Shown here in pieces: positions 6,911 through 15,454 of a stretch of DNA of 64,000 nt. Origin of the DNA: Corynebacterium sp. 21KM1197. Lineage in GTDB: Bacteria; Actinomycetota; Actinomycetes; Mycobacteriales; Mycobacteriaceae. The translations under genes and the position numbers were made by a program. How positions within the stretch are numbered: position 1 is the first letter of the stretch; every line of letters starts with the position of its first letter. The notes under the pieces are model-generated. The model ran no database searches. It was not told where the DNA came from and saw nothing but the letters and a program-made list of their open reading frames with translations. The stretch is from contig NZ_CP123907.1 in the NCBI RefSeq assembly GCF_033783015.1, forward strand, positions 434,001-498,000. The letters run 5' to 3'.

Positions 6911-8896
6911 TTAGCGCGCGGGGGTGCGCGAGTAGATACGGCCAAAACGAGCGGACATAGCCAGGCAGGTGAGTGCCCACAGCAGGGAAATGCCGAGGGT
7001 GACGGCCACGAGTTCCGGGGTGACGGCCATGGTGCGCAGAACGTCCCGGGGCATAGCGGTGAGCGCGGCCGCCTCATAATTGCTCTGGCGGTGCCACAGC
7101 CATGCGGCGGGAATGAGCAGGAATACCGCCTCGATGAGCAGCAGACCGGCGCGCGCTCGCCAGGGGGAGCGCCCCATGAGATCCGTGACGGTGAGGCGTT
7201 GCCGGTGTCGCGCCTGGTACACGGCGGCGGAGCCCACCACGTAGGCAGTGACCACGAGGATAAGAATCGCTAGGTTGATCGCCTGGGAGCGGAACACGGA
7301 TTGGGCTTTAGCGTATGTTTGCTCCCAATGAGAGAATGCAGTGAAATGCCCGGCGATATAGGGGCCAACTGAGGGATCGGCAATCAGTTTTTCCATAGCT
7401 TCCCTATTGGTGGCGAGTACTTTTAGTTGTGTGGTGGGGGCCACGAGATTTTTATCTGCTAGCGTTTCCAAACCACGAGGAAGTACCACGATGGGAATCC
7501 CGCTCACCGTGGTCTTAGGGAGAGTAAAACCAAACGAGGGGGCGTAGGTGAACACCTCAGTATCGCCAGCAATGATTTTTTCCCGGATGGTGGGTGTTGG
7601 GATACCAGCGTATTCGGCCTCGAAGAGAATCTTTTGATGGGCCATGTCAATGTATTCGGCCCGGGTGCCTTCGGGGATAAGGATCAAGGCTTCGCCAGAT
7701 TGGGGAGCCTCGTTGGCAGACAGGGACACTTCTTGCTCGGCAAAGAGGGAATTGACAAGGAGCACACTTGGCGTGAAGGAAATATCCTCTGAAACTACGG
7801 AGAGCAGAATTTCGCCTCTTCTATCGGCTTCTCGCAGCGCGGGTGCGATGTCACTATCCGTGTCTCCGGTTCGGGTAGAAATGTTGAAGGCCTCTGCCTC
7901 TCCATGAGCGCGCCATAGATCTCGTTGAGACTTGTGGAGTTGCATTTCCAGGGCGGTGGAAACCGTCGCCCCTACTGCGGTGAGGGCCACGGTGAGGGCA
8001 CAGAGTCGCAGAGCATAGGTGCCAAGGGAGACAGGGGCACCTGGAATCTTCCCACTGAGTGCGGGAATGAGTGAAATCAGATGAAGGATAGCCACGCCAA
8101 TGAGGAGACTCAGGAAGAAAATGAGTCCAGCGGCAAGGAGGAGTGCTGCGCAACATTGTAAGTAGAGTCTCACCATGCTCAGGCCATTGTAGAGATAGAG
8201 CGCCAGGGCACTGATTACTCCGAGGATAAGGAAAGAAGAGAGCGCGGTGGGTATAAGATCGCGCAGTTCCTTAACGATGATCCCCCAAAATCCATGTCCG
8301 TGAATGCGTTGAATGGAATAGTCTCGTGCTCTTAACAATACCCCGCCCAGGGTGAGAGTGGCGATGAGCAGCAGCATAGCCACGATGGTGATGGTGATGG
8401 GATCAGTGAGAAAGTAATCCCAATTAATCTTGTAATCGGTGATCGTAAACCCTAATTCTTCTATATGCCGTTGGAGCGCCTCTTTATTGGTGGAACTCCC
8501 AGAAAGGTGGTATACGCCTCCCGCATCTGTGATTGGGGCCTCGGATAAGGGGCTTACGGTGATGTTTACCGTAGGGTCAAATCCGGCGTATCCGGTGCGT
8601 AGCCATGTGGCCATGATGGAAGAATTTTCTCCGGCGGCCACGTAGAGGTGGTGAGTAGTGCCTGCGGCGGTGGTCTCAAAGTGCTCAAGTCCTACTGTGA
8701 TTTTATGGTTCTTGGCGTAGAGAACCAGATCGTCGCGGAATTCGGTGGGGGAGGTTTGTCCGGAGGACTCCGTGATAAGAAAGGCATGGTTGCCAGCGGA
8801 ACCAAGATCGTCATCAAAGAGATGGGCAAGAGGGAAAGCGACGATAAAACTTAAAAAAATGAGTGCGCCGCTGGAAACACGTAATAGGTGTGGCAT
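6911..8896 (-). CDS. Bacteriocin-associated integral membrane protein (DUF1430 type)
   Basis: A 661-residue membrane protein: N-terminal transmembrane helix, a long extracellular domain, a cluster of helices around residues 170-320, a second extracellular domain, and helices near the C-terminus. This layout and its place between a lactococcin 972-like peptide and an ABC ATPase match the bacteriocin-associated DUF1430 family. The ATG at 8896 is chosen because CAGGAG precedes it at about nine bases; an in-frame start at 9025 would run into the bacteriocin gene. The A+T content of 7300-8900 is visibly higher than that of the flanking genes, which fits acquisition by transfer. Confidence 0.85.
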   Translation of the reverse strand: MPHLLRVSSGALIFLSFIVAFPLAHLFDDDLGSAGNHAFLITESSGQTSPTEFRDDLVLYAKNHKITVGLEHFETTAAGTTHHLYVAAGENSSIMATWLRTGYAGFDPTVNITVSPLSEAPITDAGGVYHLSGSSTNKEALQRHIEELGFTITDYKINWDYFLTDPITITIVAMLLLIATLTLGGVLLRARDYSIQRIHGHGFWGIIVKELRDLIPTALSSFLILGVISALALYLYNGLSMVRLYLQCCAALLLAAGLIFFLSLLIGVAILHLISLIPALSGKIPGAPVSLGTYALRLCALTVALTAVGATVSTALEMQLHKSQRDLWRAHGEAEAFNISTRTGDTDSDIAPALREADRRGEILLSVVSEDISFTPSVLLVNSLFAEQEVSLSANEAPQSGEALILIPEGTRAEYIDMAHQKILFEAEYAGIPTPTIREKIIAGDTEVFTYAPSFGFTLPKTTVSGIPIVVLPRGLETLADKNLVAPTTQLKVLATNREAMEKLIADPSVGPYIAGHFTAFSHWEQTYAKAQSVFRSQAINLAILILVVTAYVVGSAAVYQARHRQRLTVTDLMGRSPWRARAGLLLIEAVFLLIPAAWLWHRQSNYEAAALTAMPRDVLRTMAVTPELVAVTLGISLLWALTCLAMSARFGRIYSRTPAR

Positions 8897-8969
8897 AGGA
8901 GAGGCTCCTGGCGAAAAGTGCCCCGCCCATGGTGTGAAAATATTGGGCGGGGCGTGAGGGGGTGGGGAA

Positions 8970-9269
8970 TCAGCAGAGGCGGTAGTAGGACTGGTTTCCA
9001 CGCCACTTCTTTGGAGCGCTGGCATAGGAGGTCAGGCCGGGGTTTACGCAACCGCTATTGGCGGTGATGGTTCCCACGGCAGTGGAACCGTGCCTGGCGG
9101 TGGGGTGATAGTAGTTGGAATAGACTTGACCTCCATCGGTCCCATAAGTCCAGATACCGCCACCGACATTGACCTGAGCCGCCAGGGCCGCTGCCGCGCC
9201 GCCCGCTACCAGTGCGCCGGAAAGCGCGGTGGCGGCTAGGCCGCGAGAGATCTTCTTACTGAATGGCAT
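8970..9269 (-). CDS. Lactococcin 972-family bacteriocin precursor
   Basis: A 99-residue precursor. Residues 1-30 form a Sec signal peptide (KKISRG, then a long Ala-rich core ending ALA-AQ). The mature part (about 68 residues) carries the family signature GGGIWTYG near its start and YSNYYHPTARHGSTAVG in the middle, with two Cys near the C-terminal half. Lactococcin 972 is a non-pore-forming bacteriocin that acts on lipid II/septum formation in lactococci; whether this homologue does the same is inference. An excellent ribosome site (AAGGAGG) precedes the ATG. Confidence 0.92.
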   Translation of the reverse strand: MPFSKKISRGLAATALSGALVAGGAAAALAAQVNVGGGIWTYGTDGGQVYSNYYHPTARHGSTAVGTITANSGCVNPGLTSYASAPKKWRGNQSYYRLC

Positions 9270-9299
9270 GGACTACCTCCTTGAACTGGTGTGAGGGAA

Positions 9300-9351
9300 G
9301 GAACATTTTGTTCCTGACGTAGACCATAGCCATTGACCATCCTCTTGTCTA
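9300..9351 (-). promoter_or_regulatory. Bacteriocin promoter with palindromic operator
   Basis: On the minus strand a -35-like TAGACA (9346-9351) and a -10-like TATGGT (9323-9328) are separated by 17 bases. Just downstream, at the likely transcription start, is a perfect 15-bp palindrome GGAACA-TTT-TGTTCC (9300-9314). The position suggests an operator for repression of the bacteriocin gene that starts at 9269. No regulator gene lies beside it. Confidence 0.45.
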
Positions 9352-9398
9352 GACCTTCCTCAAACTTTTTATTGAAGCGGGGGTAAAGGAATACCCCC

Positions 9399-9426
9399 AC
9401 CGCAGGGAATCTCTCCCAGGTGCGGT
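9399..9426 (-). terminator. Hairpin downstream of metI
   Basis: ACCGCA (9399-9404) pairs with TGCGGT (9421-9426), and GGGA (9405-9408) with TCCC (9414-9417), with a 3-base bulge. A second hairpin GGGGGTA/TACCCCC follows at 9379-9398. There is no strong T-run, so this may be a weak terminator between metNI and the bacteriocin operon. Confidence 0.4.
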
Positions 9427-9451
9427 AGGGGCGGCGTCGATAAGCGGGGAT

Positions 9452-10129
9452 TTAGCGCCTCATGATCTTCTTGGACAGCCAGTTACCCAGGAACTGCGCG
9501 GCCTGCACCAGAATCACGATGACGATCACGGCCACGTACATGGTTTCCTTATCAAAGGCCCGGTAGCCGTACACAATGGCGAAGTCCGCCAGACCACCGC
9601 CGCCGATATAACCCACCATCGCGGACATATCCACGATGGCGATAAAGATAAAGGTATAACCCAGTACCAATGGACCCAGGGCCTCGGGAATAATCACCGA
9701 GGTAATGATCTTCCAGGGGCTCGCGCCCATAGAACGCGCGGCCTCGATCACGCCGGGATCAATGGCCACGAGGTTTTGCTCCACAATGCGGGCCACGGTG
9801 AAGGTGGCGGCAATAACCATCACGAAGATACCGGCGTCGCGCCCCACGGAGGTACCCATCGCGGCCACGGTGAGGGGTTGCAGGGCCGCGATGAGAATGA
9901 TGAACGGAATGGGGCGAATGAAGTTCACCAGCACGTTCAGCACGGCATACACCACGGGGTTTTTGAGGATGCCGCCGGAGCGGGTGGTGTAGAGCAGCAC
10001 GCCCACGGCCAGGCCCAGCAGGCCGGAGAGCAGCATGGTCACGGAGACCATGATGAGGGTATCGGCAATGGCTTCGCGGAAGGTATCGCCCAGGCGGTCC
10101 CAGTCTGCGGCGAGAACGGTGGTGGTCAT
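9452..10129 (-). CDS. metI: Methionine ABC transporter permease
   Basis: A 225-residue permease of the D-methionine/methionine uptake family, with five predicted membrane helices and the ABC coupling motif EAARSMGASPWK at about residues 130-141. It overlaps metN by four bases. With MetN and MetQ it imports methionine; the operon order metQ-metN-metI is read from right to left. The stop is 7 bases from a copy of the CGTCGATAAGC motif (9435-9445). Confidence 0.93.
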   Translation of the reverse strand: MTTTVLAADWDRLGDTFREAIADTLIMVSVTMLLSGLLGLAVGVLLYTTRSGGILKNPVVYAVLNVLVNFIRPIPFIILIAALQPLTVAAMGTSVGRDAGIFVMVIAATFTVARIVEQNLVAIDPGVIEAARSMGASPWKIITSVIIPEALGPLVLGYTFIFIAIVDMSAMVGYIGGGGLADFAIVYGYRAFDKETMYVAVIVIVILVQAAQFLGNWLSKKIMRR

Positions 10130-11202
10130 CGGGTGATCTCCTGGATGGTGGTGGTCTGCGCCAAGGTATCGCGGAACGTTTCTACCGCGTCCGTCGGGCC
10201 GCTGAGCCGGACGGTCATCTTGCCAAAGCTGTGCTTTTGCAGGGTGGTCACGCCGCCGTGCACGATGGCGATGCGCACCCCGGCGGTGCGCGCGGTGGCG
10301 GCGGCAAAGAATCCGGATTCCTCGGTGAGTTCGATGGTGAACAGGCGGCCCTCGTGGGCGAGCAGGTCCGCGGCCTCCACGTTGTCCGGGGTATTGCGTA
10401 GCGACGTCGCCACGAAGCGCGCGGCCACCGCCGTGCGGGGCTGGGAGAATACCTCGTACACGCTGCCGTACTCCACCACGCGGCCGCTCTCCATCACGGC
10501 CACCTTGTCCGCGATGGCGCGCACCACCTCCATCTCGTGTGTGATGACCACGATGGTAATGCCCAGTTCCTTGTTCACCCGGCGTAGAAGTTCCAGCACG
10601 TCATGTGTGGTATCCGGGTCCAGTGCGGAGGTGGCCTCATCGGCCAGCAGCAGGGAGGGGTTGGTGGCCAGCGCGCGGGCGATGCCCACGCGCTGCTTCT
10701 GCCCGCCGGAGAGTTGCTCGGGGTAGTTCTGGCCCTTATCGGCCAGGCCCACAAAGCTCAGCAATTCCGCCACGCGGCGCTTGCGCTCCTCTTTGGGTAC
10801 CCCGGCGAGTTTGAGCGGGTATTCGATATTGCCCGCCGCCGTGCGGGAGGTAAACAGGTTGAACTGCTGGAAGATCATGCCGATCTTGCTGCGCACGCCG
10901 CGCAGTTGGCGCTCGGACATTCCCACGATGTCGGTGCCGTCGAGAAGCAACTGTCCGGAGGAGGCCTGGTCGAGGCCGTTAATCAGGCGTACCAGGGTGG
11001 ATTTACCCGCCCCGGAATAACCGATCACGCCGAGGATTTCCCCCGGTTCCACGGTGAAGGTCACGTTATCCACGGCGGTGGTTTCCTTGGCCTGGTTGCG
11101 GGCCTTGGCGGGGAACACCTTGGTGGTATTGCGGAACTCGATCCGGGTTCCGGTTCCGGGGGAGGTGCCGGTGGGGTGGGCGGCGGTGGAGGGATCAGCC
11201 AT
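10126..11202 (-). CDS. metN: Methionine ABC transporter ATP-binding protein
   Basis: A 358-residue ATPase with Walker A GYSGAGKST, signature LSGGQKQR, Walker B LLLADEATSALDP and H-loop ITHE, followed by a C-terminal NIL regulatory domain (about residues 265-355) that binds methionine and causes transinhibition in this family. The domain order and the neighbours metI and metQ make the assignment firm. The stop overlaps the metI start. Confidence 0.94.
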   Translation of the reverse strand: MADPSTAAHPTGTSPGTGTRIEFRNTTKVFPAKARNQAKETTAVDNVTFTVEPGEILGVIGYSGAGKSTLVRLINGLDQASSGQLLLDGTDIVGMSERQLRGVRSKIGMIFQQFNLFTSRTAAGNIEYPLKLAGVPKEERKRRVAELLSFVGLADKGQNYPEQLSGGQKQRVGIARALATNPSLLLADEATSALDPDTTHDVLELLRRVNKELGITIVVITHEMEVVRAIADKVAVMESGRVVEYGSVYEVFSQPRTAVAARFVATSLRNTPDNVEAADLLAHEGRLFTIELTEESGFFAAATARTAGVRIAIVHGGVTTLQKHSFGKMTVRLSGPTDAVETFRDTLAQTTTIQEITR

Positions 11203-11246
11203 GAGGTTTGTACCTTAATTCTTCCTCGGGATGGGCCAGGGGCCAG

Positions 11247-11283
11247 GCAACGGGGCGCGACGTGATCCGTTGCGCCCCGTTGC
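11247..11283 (-). terminator. Perfect 12-bp hairpin between metQ and metN
   Basis: GCAACGGGGCGC (11247-11258) is perfectly complementary to GCGCCCCGTTGC (11272-11283) with a 13-base loop. There is no T-run after it on the minus strand. It may act as a processing or partial-termination element that makes metQ mRNA more abundant than metNI mRNA, a pattern common for binding-protein genes. Confidence 0.5.
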
Positions 11284-11333
11284 TGGGTCTATTGGTGTTG
11301 CCGTGTGGGCTGCTAGCCGCGGTGGTGCGCCCG

Positions 11334-12194
11334 CTACTTGGCAGCGCGCAGATCATCTTCCAGTTTGTCCAGAACACCCTGGAGTTCCTCGGCGGGGCGC
11401 TTCACGGGAACGGAGGTGCCCTTGGAATCCTCCTGCACGGCGGCCTGCACCTCGGGGTCGTGCCAGATCTCCACGAGCTTGGCGATGTCCTCGTTATCCT
11501 TATCCTCCGCCTTGGTGACAAAGACGTTGATGTAGGGCTCGGCCAGCTTGTTCTTGGGATCGTCCTGGTAGATGGCGCTGTGGGGATCAATGCCCGCGCG
11601 GTCCAGGAAGTTGTTATTGATGATGGAGGGGCGGCCCTCGCCGTAGGTGACGGAGGTCTGGGCGGCGTCCACGGTGGTGACGCTCACCTTGGAGGCGGCC
11701 TCATCAATATCGGCCGGGGTGGGATCGAGCAGTTCCTGGGACTTCAGGGTGAGCAGCCCGGCCTGCACCAGCACGTTGATGGCGCGGCCCTGGTTCACGG
11801 TGTCATTTGGAATGGCGATGGTCTGGCCCTCGATGCCGGTGAGGGAGGAGTGATCCTTCCAGAACAGCGCCAGCGGCACGATCTCCGTGGAACCGATGGG
11901 GGTGAGATCCTGATCCGCGCCCACGTTGTAATTGGCCAGGAACTTTAGGTGCTGGAAGAGATTGACGTCCAGCTCGCCCTGGGCCAGGGCATCATTGGGA
12001 GTGCTGTAATCGCCAAACTCGGTGGTCTTGAGGTTGATTCCGGCGTCGGCGGCCTTATCCTCAAAGACCTTCCATGCTCCGCGTGCGGAATCGGTGGTGC
12101 CGATGCGGATGGCATCGGAGCTTGAGCAGGCGGCCAGGCCGGTGGTGGCGAGCGTGGCTACCACGCCGGCGGCGATCATGCGGCGAAGCTTCAT
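11334..12194 (-). CDS. metQ: Methionine-binding lipoprotein
   Basis: A 286-residue substrate-binding lipoprotein with a signal peptide ending in the lipobox LAACS at about residue 22. The mature part has NlpA/MetQ family features such as DVNLFQHLKFLANYN and IAIPNDTVNQGRAINVLVQ. It delivers methionine to MetNI. The ATG at 12194 is preferred over one at 12233 because an AAAGGA ribosome site precedes it and the signal peptide has normal length. A McbR-like site lies 57-72 bases upstream. Confidence 0.93.
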   Translation of the reverse strand: MKLRRMIAAGVVATLATTGLAACSSSDAIRIGTTDSARGAWKVFEDKAADAGINLKTTEFGDYSTPNDALAQGELDVNLFQHLKFLANYNVGADQDLTPIGSTEIVPLALFWKDHSSLTGIEGQTIAIPNDTVNQGRAINVLVQAGLLTLKSQELLDPTPADIDEAASKVSVTTVDAAQTSVTYGEGRPSIINNNFLDRAGIDPHSAIYQDDPKNKLAEPYINVFVTKAEDKDNEDIAKLVEIWHDPEVQAAVQEDSKGTSVPVKRPAEELQGVLDKLEDDLRAAK

Positions 12195-12250
12195 GGGGCG
12201 AGGTCCTTTCCTCGTGTTCCTGAAATGTCTCATAGCACGATAGCAGCCAC

Positions 12251-12266
12251 CGTACCGCTTAGTCTA
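12251..12266 (-). promoter_or_regulatory. McbR-like operator upstream of metQ
   Basis: On the minus strand the sequence is TAGAC-TAAGCG-GTACG. It resembles the McbR consensus TAGAC-N6-GTCTA known from C. glutamicum and shares the pattern TAGAC-N5-GGTNC with sites upstream of metX and metY in this window. It lies 57-72 bases before metQ. Confidence 0.5.
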
Positions 12267-12314
12267 TTAAGGGCAAGGTATGCGGTCTACCAGGAGTGAC
12301 GAGGGGAAAGGGAA

Positions 12315-12351
12315 AGGCCCACCGCGCGATCGTGAGGGGCGCGGTGGGCCT
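12315..12351 (-). terminator. Terminator of the secreted lipase gene
   Basis: A perfect 13-bp stem (12315-12327 with 12339-12351, AGGCCCACCGCGC and its complement) with an 11-base loop. On the minus strand it is followed by TTCCCTTTCCCC. It lies 20 bases after the lipase stop codon. Confidence 0.8.
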
Positions 12352-12371
12352 GCTATAGGGGGAATCTGCGG

Positions 12372-13724
12372 TTAAAAAGCGCCGCAGTTGCTGGTGGTGG
12401 GAGCGCCGTTGAAGCGATCCTTGATCCAGCTAAAGGACTCCGGTGCGCGGAGATACATGGGGATTCCGTGATTAATTCCGGTGCCCGTGAGGATCGCGGG
12501 AGTGCCCTCCGCGCGGAACTCCACATCGCCACCCAGTGCGCAGTAATCCTGCGCCATGCGGCGGGCCTGGCCCACCGGCACGATGTCATCGGCATCATCG
12601 TTGATCACAAGCATGGGGGCATTGAGGTTGCGGTGCCCGCGCTCCTGGGCCTCGTAGAACTCGCGGATGATCGGGTCGCGCTGGGCGATCTCCGTGAAGC
12701 TCTCCCCGGTGGTGGTCCAATTGCGGGAATCGCGGAAGCCCTGGGTGACCACGCTATCCACGGCGCAGGCATTCAGGCCGTTTTCCACGGCCGCGCGGCC
12801 CTGCTCGTTGAGGTAGCCCAGGAATGCCTCGTACGCCTGGGGATTATCCTCCACGGCACCCGCCACCAGGTAGGTTTGCAGGCCGCTGAGCAGGGTTCGG
12901 TCAAAGGCCTCCATCGTCTCGATCAGGCCGCTGGTGGGAGCGCCGGCGTAGGTGCCCTTGACGTTGAGCTCGGGGGCGTATTCCGCCGCGTACTCCGCGG
13001 CAGCGGCGGCGGAACCGCCACCCTGGGAATAGCCGTAGAAGGCGATGGGGGAGGTGGGCTCCACACCGGCGAAGGCCAGGGTGGCGCGGGCGGCGTCCAG
13101 CATGGCGTAGGCCTCGGGCTGATTGTTGAGGTAACGCTGCTGCCCCTCGGTGCCCATGCCCATGTGATCGGTCATGACCACGCGCATTCCCTGGGCCACG
13201 GCGGCGTACATGAGCGGAAGCTCGTAGTTCACGGCCACGGAATCGTTTTGGGGGTCAATGGCCGCCAACATGCCCGGCCCCAGGGAGGGGGCGCAGGCGC
13301 GTCCCTCGCCGCGGGTACCCGGTCCCATCACCAGGGTGGGGGTGGGGCCCTCCCCGCGCCACGGGGTGAGCGGCTCGATGACCACGCCGGAAACCACGGC
13401 GGGGGCGCCGCTGGGGGCGGTGGAGGAGTAGAGAATACGGTGAGCCTTGCCCGGCAGGTTCGGGGTGGGAAGTCCCAGGTAGGCGGCGGTGGAATCCGCG
13501 AGGTTGAGCGCGTGCGGGGCGATCTCGCTGCGGATCACGGTGCCCGGTTGCGCGGGAATCTCCGCGGGTGCCTGGTAGAAGGGCTCGGCGGGGTTGAAGA
13601 TGGGGCTGTTGGCCCCAGGGGTGGGGAAGGGATTCTCGGCAGCCGTGGCGGGGATCGAAGAAACGGACAAAACGGTGGTCATACAGGCCGCGGTTGCACA
13701 GGCCAGCTTTGCTCGTAGGTTCAT
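12372..13724 (-). CDS. Secreted lipase (LIP family)
   Basis: A 450-residue exported protein with a Sec signal peptide (cleavage near PATAAENPF, residue ~29). It belongs to the secretory lipase family with alpha/beta hydrolase fold: nucleophile elbow GYSQGG near residue 225, acidic residues in NDDADDIVPV near 375-385 and the catalytic His in GINHG near 422. Such enzymes release fatty acids from host or environmental triglycerides, which would be useful to a lipid-requiring corynebacterium. The gene is transcribed alone, with its own terminator. Confidence 0.85.
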   Translation of the reverse strand: MNLRAKLACATAACMTTVLSVSSIPATAAENPFPTPGANSPIFNPAEPFYQAPAEIPAQPGTVIRSEIAPHALNLADSTAAYLGLPTPNLPGKAHRILYSSTAPSGAPAVVSGVVIEPLTPWRGEGPTPTLVMGPGTRGEGRACAPSLGPGMLAAIDPQNDSVAVNYELPLMYAAVAQGMRVVMTDHMGMGTEGQQRYLNNQPEAYAMLDAARATLAFAGVEPTSPIAFYGYSQGGGSAAAAAEYAAEYAPELNVKGTYAGAPTSGLIETMEAFDRTLLSGLQTYLVAGAVEDNPQAYEAFLGYLNEQGRAAVENGLNACAVDSVVTQGFRDSRNWTTTGESFTEIAQRDPIIREFYEAQERGHRNLNAPMLVINDDADDIVPVGQARRMAQDYCALGGDVEFRAEGTPAILTGTGINHGIPMYLRAPESFSWIKDRFNGAPTTSNCGAF

Positions 13725-13772
13725 GGTCTACACCATATATAAAAGGAGAAGTATCAACAATTTTTAAGGTTG

Positions 13773-14246
13773 CTATACGGCCCCGGGGAATCCCACCTGC
13801 CGCCAGGCCTCGAAAACGGCGATCGAGGCGGAGTTGGAGAGGTTCATGGAGCGCCGCGCGGGCAGCATGGGAATCCGCACCCGTTGGGTGACCCTCGGGT
13901 GCGCCATGTGCTCCTCCGGCAACCCCGTGGGCTCGGTGCCGAAGAGGAGGGCGTCGCCAGGCAGGTAGGACACCGAGGTGTGCCACGTAGACGACGCCGA
14001 GGTAAAGGCGAACACGCGCGAATCCGGCAGCGCCGCGAGGCAGGCGTCCAGGGTGGGGTGAATGCGCACGTCCGCGAGGTCGTGATAATCCAGGCCTGCG
14101 CGCTTGAGGTGCTTATCGTCAAAATTAAAGCCCAACGGCTCCACCAGGTGCAGCCGCGCGCCGGTATTGGCGCACAGGCGAATGGCATTGCCGGTATTGC
14201 CGGGGATCACCGGATTATCAAAGATGATGTGAAAGGGCGCGGGCAT
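13773..14246 (-). CDS. trmL: tRNA (cytidine(34)-2'-O)-methyltransferase
   Basis: A 157-residue SPOUT-class methyltransferase. Motif 1 [18 protein letters not shown], motif 2 [11 protein letters not shown] and motif 3 [20 protein letters not shown] are all present; the knot residues match TrmL/CspR, which methylates the wobble base of tRNA-Leu. Start ATG 14246 (MPAPFHIIF) fits the family; in-frame ATGs at 14255 and 14294 are possible. It is divergent from folD with only 34 bases between them. Confidence 0.9.
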   Translation of the reverse strand: MPAPFHIIFDNPVIPGNTGNAIRLCANTGARLHLVEPLGFNFDDKHLKRAGLDYHDLADVRIHPTLDACLAALPDSRVFAFTSASSTWHTSVSYLPGDALLFGTEPTGLPEEHMAHPRVTQRVRIPMLPARRSMNLSNSASIAVFEAWRQVGFPGAV

Positions 14247-14280
14247 GGCGCTCATTCTACGGGGAGGCATAATAGGTGCC

Positions 14281-15138
14281 GTGACTGCGATCAAACTGGA
14301 TGGAAAACTCTACCGCGCCGAGCTTATCGACGCCCTGCGCCAGCGCGTGGACGCCCTGCGCGCCAAGGGCATCACCCCCGGCCTGGCCACCGTGCTGGTG
14401 GGCGAGGACCCCGGCAGCCAGAACTACGTGCGCATGAAGCACAAGGACTGCGAGGAGGTGGGCATTACCTCCATTCGCCGCGACCTGCCCGAGGAGACCA
14501 CGCAGGAAGAACTCGAAGCGGTGATCGACGAACTCAACAATGATCCCGCCTGTACCGGCTACATCGTGCAACTTCCCCTGCCCAAGCACCTGGACGAAAA
14601 TGCCATCCTGGAGCGCATTGACCCCGCCAAGGACGCCGATGGCCTCCACCCCGTGAACCTGGGCAAACTGGTGCTGAACGAGCCCGCGCCCCTGCCGTGC
14701 ACCCCCAACGGCTCCATTCAACTGCTGCGCCGCTTTGGCGTGGAACTCGACGGCGCCAAGGTGGTGGTGATCGGGCGCGGGGTGACCGTGGGCCGCCCCA
14801 TCGGCCTCATGCTCACCCGCCGCTCGGAGAACGCCACCGTCACCCTTTGCCACACCGGCACCAAGGACCTGGCTGCGGAAACCCGCACCGCGGACGTTAT
14901 CATCGCGGCCGCCGGGCAGCCGCACATGCTCACCGCAGACATGATTAAGCCCGGTGCGGCGCTCCTGGACGTGGGCGTTTCCCGCGTGGACGGCAAGACC
15001 ACCGGCGATGTCCACCCGGACTGCTGGGAGGTGGCCGGGGCGATCTCCCCCAACCCCGGGGGCGTGGGCCCCATGACGCGCACCTTCCTCATGGCCAACA
15101 TCGTGGAGCGGGCGGAACGCCTGGCCGATGAATCCTAG
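14281..15138 (+). CDS. folD: Bifunctional methylenetetrahydrofolate dehydrogenase/cyclohydrolase
   Basis: A 285-residue FolD. It interconverts 5,10-methylene-THF and 10-formyl-THF. Visible motifs: [12 protein letters not shown] with the catalytic Tyr and Lys, [10 protein letters not shown], and the NADP-binding [11 protein letters not shown]; the C-terminus has [14 protein letters not shown] at 14281 (VTAIKLDGK) is preferred because it gives family length; an upstream ATG at 14245 would overlap the divergent trmL gene. The 3' end overlaps the DUF3017 gene by 11 bases. Confidence 0.95.
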   Translation: MTAIKLDGKLYRAELIDALRQRVDALRAKGITPGLATVLVGEDPGSQNYVRMKHKDCEEVGITSIRRDLPEETTQEELEAVIDELNNDPACTGYIVQLPLPKHLDENAILERIDPAKDADGLHPVNLGKLVLNEPAPLPCTPNGSIQLLRRFGVELDGAKVVVIGRGVTVGRPIGLMLTRRSENATVTLCHTGTKDLAAETRTADVIIAAAGQPHMLTADMIKPGAALLDVGVSRVDGKTTGDVHPDCWEVAGAISPNPGGVGPMTRTFLMANIVERAERLADES

Positions 15139-15454
15139 CGATTACCTGGATAATCCCCACGACGTCGCCCTGCGTCCCTCGCGGCTACCGCTCTGGGCGC
15201 AGCGGACCATGATGGGGATTTTTCTGCTTGCGTTAGCCGCCAGCGCGCTTTTTGCCTTCACCGAGCACTGGCGGCGCGCCACCTTTAGCCTGGGTAGCGC
15301 GCTGGTGTGGCTGGCCGTGGTGCGCCTGCTGTGCGATTCCCGCCTGGTGGGGATCTTCGCGGTGCGCTCCCGGCGCTTTGACACGCTCTTTAGCACGCTT
15401 CTTGGCGGAAGCATGGCCTTTTTGGCGCTTTCGGTGGATTCCCTGGGGAGTTAG
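15128..15454 (+). CDS. DUF3017 membrane protein
   Basis: A 108-residue protein with three hydrophobic segments (about residues 27-45, 54-68 and 88-104). It sits directly after folD, with an 11-base overlap, the usual position of the DUF3017 family in Corynebacterium and related genera. Function unknown. Its stop overlaps the convergent metX gene by four bases. Confidence 0.85.
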   Translation: MNPSDYLDNPHDVALRPSRLPLWAQRTMMGIFLLALAASALFAFTEHWRRATFSLGSALVWLAVVRLLCDSRLVGIFAVRSRRFDTLFSTLLGGSMAFLALSVDSLGS

